Source: Phycisphaerae bacterium SM23_33 (GTDB lineage: Bacteria > Planctomycetota > Phycisphaerae > SM23-33). From it: a stretch of DNA of 14,791 bases. Under the pieces are notes generated by a model, which was not told the DNA's origin, ran no database searches, and saw nothing but the letters and a program-made list of their open reading frames with translations. Location of the stretch: contig LJUF01000032.1 in the NCBI GenBank assembly GCA_001303665.1, positions 1 through 14,791 of the forward strand. Direction: 5' to 3'. The stretch's first letter is position 1. The number at the start of each line of letters is the position of its first letter. This document shows, in pieces, positions 8,901 to 14,791 of the stretch. The position numbers and the translations under genes were made by a program.

Positions 8901-9286
8901 TGGGCAGGACCTCCATGAGCCGGATCAACCCCTGCCTCTGGCCGGGCCGGAAGCGCGACCAGGACGCACCGGAGCCGTACTACTACGGCTTCCGCGCCTA
9001 CCCCAGGCCGCCCGGCCACGACAACGCGGCCCTGTTCCTGTTTGACGGCAAGGCCCCGCCGATCAGCGTGATCGCCGAGCGTCAGGCCGGGTACAACTTC
9101 GGACTGTTCGCCTTGAGCCGGCCGGTGGAGGTCGAGGCCGGCGCCGCCTCCTCCATGCCGCTGCTTTTCATCGCCGTGGACAAGCCCCCCAAGGGGCCGG
9201 ACATAGACCTGCCGGCCGTGCTCGAGGCGCTGAAGGCAGAGCTGATGAAGAAGCTGTCGGCTTCGGCAGGCCGCGGCGCCGGGTGA
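5954..9286 (+). CDS. Large secreted alpha/beta-hydrolase (esterase / prolyl-oligopeptidase-like) with extra C-terminal domains
   Basis: A 1110-residue exported protein. I chose ATG 5954 over the upstream in-frame TTG 5882 for two reasons: GGAGAG sits 6-7 bp upstream, and the protein then begins with a clean signal peptide (MVRRSF..., hydrophobic to about 24, likely cut after APA at 26-28). Residues about 140-340 look like an alpha/beta-hydrolase: WLHVPPSYDP, the nucleophile elbow GYSDGG (Ser239), DGWYDGG (Asp289 as likely acid) and GKHGHTY (His317 or His319 as likely base). The oxyanion region reads KCGGG where relatives commonly have HGGG. Residues about 510-630 carry GGPEINRF and AFIHPNPL, motifs I associate with planctomycete prolyl-oligopeptidase-like proteins. 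Residues about 660-730 resemble a 5'-nucleotidase C-terminal domain (GADLAIIS, LPAGAVTIHDLATV). The last ~300 residues are unassigned. The substrate is unknown; polysaccharide-ester cleavage or peptide hydrolysis are both possible. The gene is monocistronic and converges with the minus-strand pair. Confidence 0.85.
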   Translation: MVRRSFCARQVAWMIVMAVFVSAGVAPAGETGQPPGPPGDWLPTEGKGTNWLQSTARCRELLPKLKLDDPLVRKCLPNIGDKVRMIRWAEGFDWRTIPAVEFLENMLADLIAGKLPNTRYAGKGIAFPYWSQAMQRIEAIWLHVPPSYDPAKEYQLFMCYKCGGGIHYKKDEDGVGRAHGGYRPSVEVANQTDTFFAWSSLSIQVKGRMNANIELMEAIPAMAREFSISPDRVFLTGYSDGGFTAIWLASRFPHLVAGIAPDCANWQYSNVNQVGLYDVPFLMVDGWYDGGYVQTNFARFHVLHTMGYPVEVIFGKHGHTYAPYENVTEFAQILDWAKTKRRNLWPTRVRYATWNLYWNRAFWLSIERMADPCLAAQIDAEVKDGNRIDVSTWNVGAYRLTLGGKLLDPAKPVTVLTNGKESYAGPFKAELLIEPVKPPEGRFVKGPASHGGISARINADTYGSKDSLKMPGRRWMWVKPTAADEETAKLLADWYPKDAKPDTDLTDQDIAERSLFLYGGPEINRFTARIAADLPVKFGKGSFTIGKKVYDQPTCCVAFIHPNPLSARKYVIVYAFNDAAAFMRHRFFGPMKQIASAWHFREGDCVVMGVPGRQKQWGAEVAAAAFQTEHHLFDVDWRPHGRQPLGELAARFDYAQILRLRADAMREAAGADLAIISSYTPSWRLWRSWLPAGAVTIHDLATVDMLPEYITVGEIEGGVLYRVDGRGRASGLLPGAAASTVLADKRDPSYEAKTSLALSDIDPKKTYRVAMGYAGLPTYGVNPAKMPDIYFFASPEEFAKSEHTSLPVRNMHQIPLEVNDAVAQYIQKHKKVSPRAACFDLTQYLMNPQANEFGAYDWLHVGANVSWVRPDNAPPLTCRYTVNLGLRAAGDPDLAPPRQNSKRFLDGDLAACGKPLGSQFASLAKKLPVAVAMAGEEFAIVAGEDGKSYRLAAPGAAAVGRAILVNIGLANAGEKDVVGLAALGRTSMSRINPCLWPGRKRDQDAPEPYYYGFRAYPRPPGHDNAALFLFDGKAPPISVIAERQAGYNFGLFALSRPVEVEAGAASSMPLLFIAVDKPPKGPDIDLPAVLEALKAELMKKLSASAGRGAG

Positions 9287-9316
9287 TCGCGGCCGAGCGG
9301 GTTCGTGGAAAAGGTT

Positions 9317-9340
9317 GCGGCGGCCCGCAATGGCCGCCGC
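9317..9340. terminator. Hairpin between convergent genes, possible bidirectional terminator
   Basis: GCGGCGGCC (9317-9325) and GGCCGCCGC (9332-9340) form a perfect 9-bp GC stem with a 6-nt loop. It lies 30 bp past the hydrolase stop and 32 bp past the end of the minus-strand small gene. Read on the minus strand it is followed by AACCTTTTCC, a weak T-run; on the plus strand no T-run follows. A terminator role is therefore better supported for the minus-strand transcript. Confidence 0.6.
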
Positions 9341-9372
9341 GGCTCACGTGCCTTGCCTTCGATGGGAGCGTG

Positions 9373-9645
9373 TCAGTCTTCTGGCTTCTGCGGCTCGACC
9401 AGGTTCATTTCGCACTCGGCCGCCAGGTCGAGCAGCTCCGCCCGATGAAGGTCTTCCAGCTGCTTGTCTCGGTCCTTGAGCTTCTCGTTGAACTTGATGC
9501 ACTTTTCCGTCATCTGCTGGTGGGTGCCGTGACTGCCGCCGATAATCTGGAAGTTCTCGCCGCGCGTGGCACGGATGTGGCCATCGTCGTTGTCCAGCCC
9601 GACCCCCAGCAGCATGGCCTTCTTCTTGGGCCTGGGTACCAGCAC
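9373..9645 (-). CDS. Small conserved hypothetical protein, 90 residues
   Basis: No function is known to me. The protein begins with a basic stretch (PRPKKKAMLLGVGLDNDDGH), continues RATRGENFQIIGGSHGTHQQM, and ends in a charged helix likely to be coiled coil (about 43-76, TEKCIKFNEKLKDRDKQLEDL). I recall similar short proteins with the 'GVGLD..DGH' and 'GG...TH..M' patterns in other Planctomycetota genomes, which argues that it is real; this is memory, not a search. It has no signal peptide or membrane segment, so it is cytoplasmic. I prefer GTG 9645 because GGGAG (9656-9652) lies 6 nt upstream; TTG 9651 in the same frame would add two residues but overlaps that site. It follows the AAA+ ATPase gene by 94 bp on the same strand and may be co-transcribed with it or use its own promoter near 9690. 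Confidence 0.75.
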   Translation of the reverse strand: MLVPRPKKKAMLLGVGLDNDDGHIRATRGENFQIIGGSHGTHQQMTEKCIKFNEKLKDRDKQLEDLHRAELLDLAAECEMNLVEPQKPED

Positions 9646-9651
9646 AGCCAA

Positions 9652-9656
9652 CTCCC
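9652..9656 (-). promoter_or_regulatory. Ribosome binding site deciding the small gene's start
   Basis: On the minus strand GGGAG occupies 9656-9652, 6 nt before GTG 9645. It abuts the alternative TTG 9651, too close for initiation there. Confidence 0.5.
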
Positions 9657-9685
9657 ATAGAATTACTTCTTCGCCGCGTAGTCAT

Positions 9686-9709
9686 ATTTTATCGGAAGTT
9701 CCCCAGAAT
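9686..9709 (-). promoter_or_regulatory. Candidate promoter of the small conserved gene
   Basis: A locally AT-rich patch in GC-rich DNA contains TAAAAT (9691-9686 on the minus strand), five of six matches to the -10 consensus. The first base of a -35 box at 17-bp spacing would be around 9714, where only a weak match (TGGTAA) is found, so an alternative sigma factor or a weak -35 is possible. GGGGAACTT lies just upstream of the -10 and could be an extracytoplasmic-function sigma element. The leader to GTG 9645 would be about 33 nt. Confidence 0.35.
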
Positions 9710-9739
9710 TACCAGCAGCCCAATCGCGCCGTTTGCCGG

Positions 9740-11242
9740 TCAATTGGCCTTCACGCAGCGGCCTTCGGCCCAGGCGCGGAGGTTGTCGATTCTTTCGGCC
9801 ATGAGCACCGACAGCGGCCGGGTGGCGGCCAGTTCGGCCGAGATGTCTTCCTGGGTCAGCTCGCGATCTTTGGCGAAGGCGGCGTACATGGCGGCCACGA
9901 CCGCCTGTTCGATCTCCGAGCCGCTGAAGCCCCCCGAGGCTTCGGCCAGGGCGTCCAGGTCGAACGCCGCCGGGTCACGCTTCCGCTTGGCCAGGTGGAT
10001 CCTGAAGATCTCCCGCCGGGCGTCGGCCGAGGGCAGGTCCACGAAGAAGACCTCGTCGAAGCGGCCCTTTCGCATGAGTTCCGGCGGCAGGGCCGTGACG
10101 TCGTTGGCGGTGGCCACCAGGAAGACCGGGTCCTTGTGGTCCTGCATCCAGGTCAGCAGTTGCCCGAACATGCGCTGGCTGAGCCCGCCGTCGCTGACGG
10201 CCCCGGCCGGGCCCGTGCCGGCCGAGGCGAAGGCCTTTTCGATCTCGTCGATCCATAGCACGCAGGGGGCCATGGCTGAGGCCGTCCCGAAGGCCGTCCG
10301 CAGGTGCCGCTCCGACTCGCCGACGTACTTGTCGTACAGGGCCCCCACGTCCATCCGCAGCAGCGGCAGCTTCCACTTGAAGGCCACGAACCGGGCCATC
10401 AGACTCTTGCCGCAGCCCTGCACCCCCAGCAGGAGGACCCCCCGCGGCGATTCCAGGCCGTACCGTCGGGCCTCGGGGGTCATGGCCTTGGCCCGCAGCG
10501 ACAGCCAGCGCCGCAGGGCCTTCATGCCGCCGACGGACGGGAAGGCCTCCAGCACGGGGACGTAGTCCAGCACGCCCGTCTGCCGCAGCCGCTGGCGCTT
10601 CAGCTCGATGGCCCGGCCGATGTCGTCGGCGTTCAGCCGGCCGTCGCTGAGGACGGCCTCGGCCACCACCTGGATGATCTCCATGCGCGTCAGTCCGCAG
10701 AGGTTGGCCAGGAATCTCTGAAGCTGCACCCGGTCCAGATCCACGACGACCTCGCCGGCCAGGCTCAGGTCGCGGACGGTTTTTCGCACGAGCTTGTAGA
10801 TCTCGTCGGCGTCGGGCAGGGCCAGCTCGTACGGCACGGCCAGCGGCCGCAGGGCGGCCGGCAGCTCCCCGCCGGGGGCGAACATGAAAACGGTCCGCCG
10901 GTCCTGGGCGAAGTCGGCGGCGACGTCCCGCAGCAGCCGCTCGGCCGCGGGGGCGTTGAGGTGGCGGATGGCGTCCTTCAGGACGTAGACCATTTGCGTG
11001 TCGTTGCCGCGCATAAAGCGCAGCGCCCCGGTCAGTGTTTCCGTGCCGGCCATCAGCCCGCAGGTGTCCGGGGCGACGCGGTGCAGCCCGTCGCTGACCG
11101 ACCATTCCATGACGGGCATGTGCATCGCCAGGGCGGCCTCGCGGACCGTCCGCGCGGCGAAGTCCTCCTCCACCGTCTGCAGGGTCACGATGGCGTGCCG
11201 CGTCTGGATCAGCCGCACCAGGTCTTCTACCAAATGCGCCAT
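9740..11242 (-). CDS. AAA+ ATPase, Ycf46-like
   Basis: A 500-residue cytoplasmic ATPase. The C-terminal AAA+ module (about 233-475) has Walker A GVQGCGKS at 273-280, Walker B CVLWIDEIEK at 327-336, sensor 1 ATAND at 377-381, the RKGRFDEVFFVDLP arginine-finger region at 391-404 and the helical-lid motif GGFSGSEIEQ at 437-446. The sequence closely follows the Ycf46 pattern (GVLLLGVQGCGKS, LWIDEIEKAF, QLLTWMQDHKDPVFLVATAND), a family first named from red algal plastids and cyanobacteria but present in many bacteria. The N-terminal ~150 residues (LIQTRHAIVTLQTVEEDFAA, then VYVLKDAIRHL) match the Ycf46 N-domain, which looks like an AAA fold lacking a P-loop. The ATG is chosen because GAGGGG lies 7 nt upstream; the frame stays open far beyond it (to 14011), but that extension has no coding likeness. 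Its client is unknown. The small conserved gene follows on the same strand. Confidence 0.88.
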   Translation of the reverse strand: MAHLVEDLVRLIQTRHAIVTLQTVEEDFAARTVREAALAMHMPVMEWSVSDGLHRVAPDTCGLMAGTETLTGALRFMRGNDTQMVYVLKDAIRHLNAPAAERLLRDVAADFAQDRRTVFMFAPGGELPAALRPLAVPYELALPDADEIYKLVRKTVRDLSLAGEVVVDLDRVQLQRFLANLCGLTRMEIIQVVAEAVLSDGRLNADDIGRAIELKRQRLRQTGVLDYVPVLEAFPSVGGMKALRRWLSLRAKAMTPEARRYGLESPRGVLLLGVQGCGKSLMARFVAFKWKLPLLRMDVGALYDKYVGESERHLRTAFGTASAMAPCVLWIDEIEKAFASAGTGPAGAVSDGGLSQRMFGQLLTWMQDHKDPVFLVATANDVTALPPELMRKGRFDEVFFVDLPSADARREIFRIHLAKRKRDPAAFDLDALAEASGGFSGSEIEQAVVAAMYAAFAKDRELTQEDISAELAATRPLSVLMAERIDNLRAWAEGRCVKAN

Positions 11243-11262
11243 GTTTGCCCCTCGTCCTGGGC

Positions 11263-11283
11263 CGGGGTGATATCTTAACCCCG
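11263..11283. repeat. Inverted repeat over the AAA+ gene promoter
   Basis: CGGGGT (11263-11268) and ACCCCG (11278-11283) are perfect 6-bp arms around a 9-bp AT-rich centre that includes GATATC. The centre overlaps the proposed -10 box of the minus-strand ATPase gene, so a repressor operator is possible. Confidence 0.35.
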
Positions 11284-11300
11284 CCGCCGGCCAGGGGCAA
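11272..11300 (-). promoter_or_regulatory. Candidate promoter of the Ycf46-like ATPase gene
   Basis: On the minus strand TTGCCC (11300-11295) and TAAGAT (11277-11272) are separated by 17 bp, each with four of six consensus matches. The start point would be near 11265, giving a leader of about 23 nt that includes the GAGGGG ribosome site. This is the only AT-rich spot in the divergent region on this side. Confidence 0.45.
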
Positions 11301-11372
11301 AGCATGGTCGGGCGCCGGCAAGCACCCGGCTCAGGGGCCCGGGCGGTGCCGGCCGGGCGGCCCCGAAATGCA

Positions 11373-11401
11373 TTGAACCAGGCCCGGGCGTAGGCTAGAA
11401 G
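11373..11401 (+). promoter_or_regulatory. Candidate promoter of the CBM9-like protein gene
   Basis: TTGAAC (11373-11378) and TAGAAG (11396-11401) are 17 bp apart, each with four of six consensus matches. The leader to ATG 11462 would be about 54 nt and contains AAGGAG at 11446-11451, 10 nt before the start codon. Confidence 0.4.
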
Positions 11402-11461
11402 TGTTTCAGATGAACGGCGCGGGCCGGGTCCTGCACGCCTGAATGAAGGAGCCGAGACGCC

Positions 11462-13144
11462 ATGGTCCGCAAGACTTTGGCTGCCGTGCTGGTGGTTCTG
11501 CCGCTGTCGGCCGGTGTGGCCGCGGGCGCTTCGCGGGATGCCGTGTTGGCGGAAGTGCAGGCGAAGTTCGGCCCGCCGGTGATGTGGGTGGCCCGGCCGG
11601 CGGCCGCGCCCGTCATCGACGGCAAGCTGGACGATAAGGTGTGGGCCGAGGCACAGCCGGTCGCGCTGGGCTTCCTGACCGGCCGGTGGGAAACGCCGAC
11701 GCAGAAGACCGAGGCCCGCCTGCTGGCTGACAGCAAGGCCATCTACTTCGCCGTGAAGTGCTTCGAGTCCGAGCCGCAGCGGGTGATTGCCGCCGGCCAG
11801 AAGCGCGACGGCGACTTGTGGAATGGGGACACGCTGGAGTTCTTTCTCGACCCGGGACATAAGTCTCTGCGGCACCAGTACGTCCAGGTCATCATCAACC
11901 CCAAGGGCCTGATCTACGACAGCAAGAACAACAACACCAATTGGAACGCGGACCTGTCGGTCAAGGTGGGCCGCTTCGAGGGCGGCTGGACGGTGGAGAT
12001 GGCCGTGCCCATGGCGGAGCTGGGTGTGGAAGGCGCCGTCCCGAACGTGTGGGGGCTGAACGTCAACCGCCAGCGGCCGGAGCTGGGCGAGATCGCCCCG
12101 GTCCGCGGCATCACCTCCACGGCCGTTCCGTTGAAAGAGCCCGACAAGTACCGCGAGGGGGAGGACACCGCCTGGTCGCCAACGTATTGCCGCTCCAGCC
12201 ACGTCGTGCAGCGATTCGGCCACGCCGTGCTGGAGGTGGGCAGCGTCAAGGTCGCCCCGCCGGAGAGGCTCTTCGAGATCATCTACAAGAACGACTTCGA
12301 TGGCGTGCCTGCCGCGAGCAAGCAGGCAGGCGGCGCGGCCGGCTGGAGCGGTGTCGACATCGTTGAAGAAAACTTCCGCGGGCCCGGCCGGTGCATCGCC
12401 CCCAAGGAGGGCAAGGGCGCCGTCCAGTTCACTGTGCCGCTGCGGGACCTCGACGATGTGACGCTGATCATGGCCTTGAAGATGCCGCAGAACGGCCGGC
12501 TGTACTACTACGGCCGGGCGCCCGATAACGAGCAGTGCGAATCCGACCGCCACGAAATCTTCATGACAGAGGCCGCCATCGAGGCGCGGAAGTTCCCCGC
12601 CCTGCACGACTACGACACGCACGGCAGCATGATGGCGTGGAAGAGCCACGGCCGCCGCCGCCAGGTCCCCGGGCCGTGGCAGATGATGACCGGGCATTTC
12701 AGCGAGCCCAGCATCGGCTCGGTCATGTACCCGGGCACAGAGTGGGTGGTGGTGCGGACGCGGCTGGGGATGATGCGCCGGCAGCGCAGTCAGGGGCTGG
12801 TGCCCATGGAGCAAAACTACCCCCGCGGGCTGACGTTCGCCGCGGGCGAGCCGTACCTGATTGACGATTTCGTCATCTTCCGCGGCGTCGACCTTCGCCC
12901 GCCGGAGGCGGTGTCGGCCTCGTATCAGGCGGCAGGGGACAAGGTAAAGCTGCAGTGGGGCAAGGCCCGCGACAACACCCTGACCGCCTACTACGAGCTG
13001 TACGGCGACGGTAAGAAACTCGCCGAGACGCACCAGCTCTCGGCGCTGGTGCCCGGCGGCTGGAAGAAGCTGACGGTGGTGGCCGTGGACTTCTACGGCA
13101 ACCGTTCCGAGCCCGCGGAGGCGGCCGGGCCCGCAAAGCAGTAA
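11462..13144 (+). CDS. Exported protein with CBM9-like and FN3-like domains
   Basis: A 560-residue secreted protein. The N-terminus is a signal peptide (MVRKTLAAVLVVLPLSAGVAAGA, probable cut after A23). Residues about 44-262 resemble a CBM9-like (DOMON-like) carbohydrate-binding fold: PVIDGKLDDKVWAEAQPV at 50-67, the strand EARLLADSKAIYFAVKCFE at 84-102, then DGDLWNGDTLEFFLDPG and WTVEMAVPMAELG. This pattern is common in secreted planctomycete and Bacteroidota proteins. Residues about 270-475 (IYKNDFDGVP... to LIDDFVIFRGV) look like a beta-rich concanavalin-like region, without a recognised active site. Residues about 478-552 (PPEAVSASYQAAGDKVKLQWG... to VVAVDFYGNRSEP) match an FN3-like repeat. 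No catalytic domain is evident, so binding of surface or extracellular glycans is the likeliest role. The start is supported by AAGGAG 10 bp upstream. The membrane-protein gene follows after 30 bp, presumably in the same transcript. Confidence 0.8.
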   Translation: MVRKTLAAVLVVLPLSAGVAAGASRDAVLAEVQAKFGPPVMWVARPAAAPVIDGKLDDKVWAEAQPVALGFLTGRWETPTQKTEARLLADSKAIYFAVKCFESEPQRVIAAGQKRDGDLWNGDTLEFFLDPGHKSLRHQYVQVIINPKGLIYDSKNNNTNWNADLSVKVGRFEGGWTVEMAVPMAELGVEGAVPNVWGLNVNRQRPELGEIAPVRGITSTAVPLKEPDKYREGEDTAWSPTYCRSSHVVQRFGHAVLEVGSVKVAPPERLFEIIYKNDFDGVPAASKQAGGAAGWSGVDIVEENFRGPGRCIAPKEGKGAVQFTVPLRDLDDVTLIMALKMPQNGRLYYYGRAPDNEQCESDRHEIFMTEAAIEARKFPALHDYDTHGSMMAWKSHGRRRQVPGPWQMMTGHFSEPSIGSVMYPGTEWVVVRTRLGMMRRQRSQGLVPMEQNYPRGLTFAAGEPYLIDDFVIFRGVDLRPPEAVSASYQAAGDKVKLQWGKARDNTLTAYYELYGDGKKLAETHQLSALVPGGWKKLTVVAVDFYGNRSEPAEAAGPAKQ

Positions 13145-13174
13145 TCGTCCGGCCCGGGCACAAGGGGAGCTGCC

Positions 13175-13981
13175 ATGTGGGACGACTGGAAGAAGATCGT
13201 GGTCCTTCTGCTGCCGTTCTTTCTGGTGATTGTGGCGGCCATCGCCTGGCTGGTCCTGAAAAGGACCATCCGTTCGCGCTTTCGCATGGAGAGGCAACTC
13301 CGCGACGATCCGGACATCAACGAATGGCTGGTGGTCTTCGGCTGGAGCCGGAAGGTCCTGTACGGGCCGACCATCCTCATGTGCCTCGTCGCCGCGGCCC
13401 TGATGCTGGCCAGGGAGACCCGGGCGATCCCGAACCTCAACGCCGGCATCGTCGGCGGCATCTGGCTGGCGGTGTTCTTCGTCAACTTCCTCGTCGATGA
13501 ATACGAGATGAGCGTCAAGGTGCTGCTGATCGCCCTGCTGTTGCTGCTGGTGCTGTTCCTGTGGCTGTTGTTCCTGGGCTGGGTGGTGCCGTTCGTCAGG
13601 GCCTTCCGGCACCTGGCCGTGTCGGTCAACTCCACGGGCTACCTGGTCATTGCGGCCTTGTTCCTGGTGGCGACCTTCGTGTCCTGGCTGCGGGGGCTGT
13701 TCTACTACGTGGCCCTCACCCCCAACTATCTCAACATCCAGACCGGGCCCACCGAAACCGGCGAGCAGGTCAGCCGGGAGGAGTACAGCACGCGGATCGA
13801 CACCGGGGATTTCCTGGAAAGGCTGTTCGGCTTCGGCAGGATCATCATCACCTTCAGCGATCAGCGGCGGCAGCCCGTCGTGCTGCTGGTGGGCCGGATC
13901 GGCAGAAAGGCCGCCAAGCTCGAATCCATCCGCGGCAAGCTGGCCGTGGACCGGTATCAGGCTGCCCGGGAGAACGGCTGA
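13175..13981 (+). CDS. Multi-pass membrane protein of unknown function with C-terminal cytoplasmic domain
   Basis: A 268-residue inner-membrane protein I cannot assign. Hydrophobic segments are at about 8-28, 62-79, 90-107, 114-140 and 153-172. The one at 114-140 is very leucine-rich (IALLLLLVLFLWLLFLGWVV). A soluble tail of about 95 residues (from FYYVALTPNYLNIQTG) alternates short strands (RIIITFSDQRRQPVVLLVG). This pattern loosely resembles bacterial PH (DUF304-like) domains that also follow membrane segments, but the match is weak. The stretch between the first and second segments is charged (TIRSRFRMERQLRDDPD). AAGGGGAG lies 6 bp before the ATG. It is probably co-transcribed with the CBM9-like gene; the reason for the pairing is not apparent. 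Confidence 0.75.
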   Translation: MWDDWKKIVVLLLPFFLVIVAAIAWLVLKRTIRSRFRMERQLRDDPDINEWLVVFGWSRKVLYGPTILMCLVAAALMLARETRAIPNLNAGIVGGIWLAVFFVNFLVDEYEMSVKVLLIALLLLLVLFLWLLFLGWVVPFVRAFRHLAVSVNSTGYLVIAALFLVATFVSWLRGLFYYVALTPNYLNIQTGPTETGEQVSREEYSTRIDTGDFLERLFGFGRIIITFSDQRRQPVVLLVGRIGRKAAKLESIRGKLAVDRYQAARENG

Positions 13982-13994
13982 GCGGCCCTGATTC

Positions 13995-14022
13995 TTGACA
14001 TGCCGCCGCACAGCCGTATGCT
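13995..14022 (+). promoter_or_regulatory. Strong sigma70-type promoter of purA
   Basis: A perfect TTGACA -35 box (13995-14000) is followed after 16 bp by TATGCT (14017-14022, four of six). The -35 box begins 14 bp after the stop of the membrane-protein gene. Transcription would start near 14029, a leader of about 30 nt with GAGGACAGG just before the start codon. It is the best promoter match in the window. Confidence 0.6.
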
Positions 14023-14036
14023 GGATTGGCTGTGCG
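14007..14036. repeat. Perfect 9-bp inverted repeat spanning the purA -10 box
   Basis: CGCACAGCC (14007-14015) and GGCTGTGCG (14028-14036) are exact inverted copies around a 12-bp spacer. The spacer holds the proposed -10 hexamer. The arm centres are 21 bp apart, about two helical turns, as expected for a dimeric repressor operator. The same bases could also fold as a hairpin only if transcription began upstream of the left arm. Confidence 0.55.
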
Positions 14037-14058
14037 TGGGGAATGAGGACAGGTAAGG

Positions 14059-14791
<733 letters not shown>

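Noticed and set aside
11314..11353. Inverted repeat GCCGGCA / TGCCGGC in the divergent intergenic region
   Set aside because: The arms are short, GC-only and 26 bp apart in GC-rich DNA, so chance is likely.
11243..14011. A very long minus-strand open frame continuing upstream of the ATPase start, over 900 codons antisense to the CBM9-like and membrane-protein genes
   Set aside because: The translation is rich in His, Arg, Pro, Gln and Gly with no domain, while the plus strand encodes clear signal peptide, domains and membrane segments. The ATPase has a good ribosome site at 11242. Long antisense frames are common in GC-rich DNA.

Overview
The window is GC-rich, coding-dense bacterial chromosome. 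The gene mix suggests a Planctomycetota lineage, possibly Phycisphaerae-like: a GAF/HD-GYP protein with a 'TYEELSLLYR' lead-in, large secreted esterases with extra domains, and a 90-residue protein of a type I associate with that phylum. This assignment is by recognition only; no rRNA or other phylogenetic marker gene is present apart from partial purA.

Left block (1-5558, + strand) is one tight operon for type IV pilus (or type II secretion-like) motor function and its control. It runs: 5'-truncated GAF/HD-GYP c-di-GMP phosphodiesterase, STAS-domain antagonist, PilB/GspE assembly ATPase with an MshEN-type N-terminus, PilT retraction-type ATPase, and PilC/GspF platform protein. Gaps are 0-22 bp. 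No pilin, prepilin peptidase or alignment-complex gene is inside the window.

Middle block: a non-coding stretch (5559-5953) contains an imperfect GC hairpin and a plausible sigma70-type promoter. It leads into a 1110-residue secreted serine hydrolase (5954-9286), whose true start is probably downstream of the longest possible open frame. A 9-bp perfect hairpin separates this gene from two minus-strand genes: a small conserved protein (9373-9645) and, upstream of it, a Ycf46-like AAA+ ATPase (9740-11242).

Right block: a divergent intergenic region (11243-11461) has a candidate promoter for each direction. The + side encodes an exported CBM9-like protein with an FN3-like tail (11462-13144), then a multi-pass membrane protein (13175-13981). 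A strong promoter (TTGACA-N16-TATGCT) wrapped in a perfect 9-bp inverted repeat then leads to purA (adenylosuccinate synthetase), truncated by the window end.

I found no CRISPR array, transposon, phage gene, tRNA or rRNA. The most testable points are the link between c-di-GMP turnover and the PilB MshEN domain, the operator-like palindrome over the purA promoter, and the unusual domain make-up of the large hydrolase. I do not see a clearly new multi-gene system.
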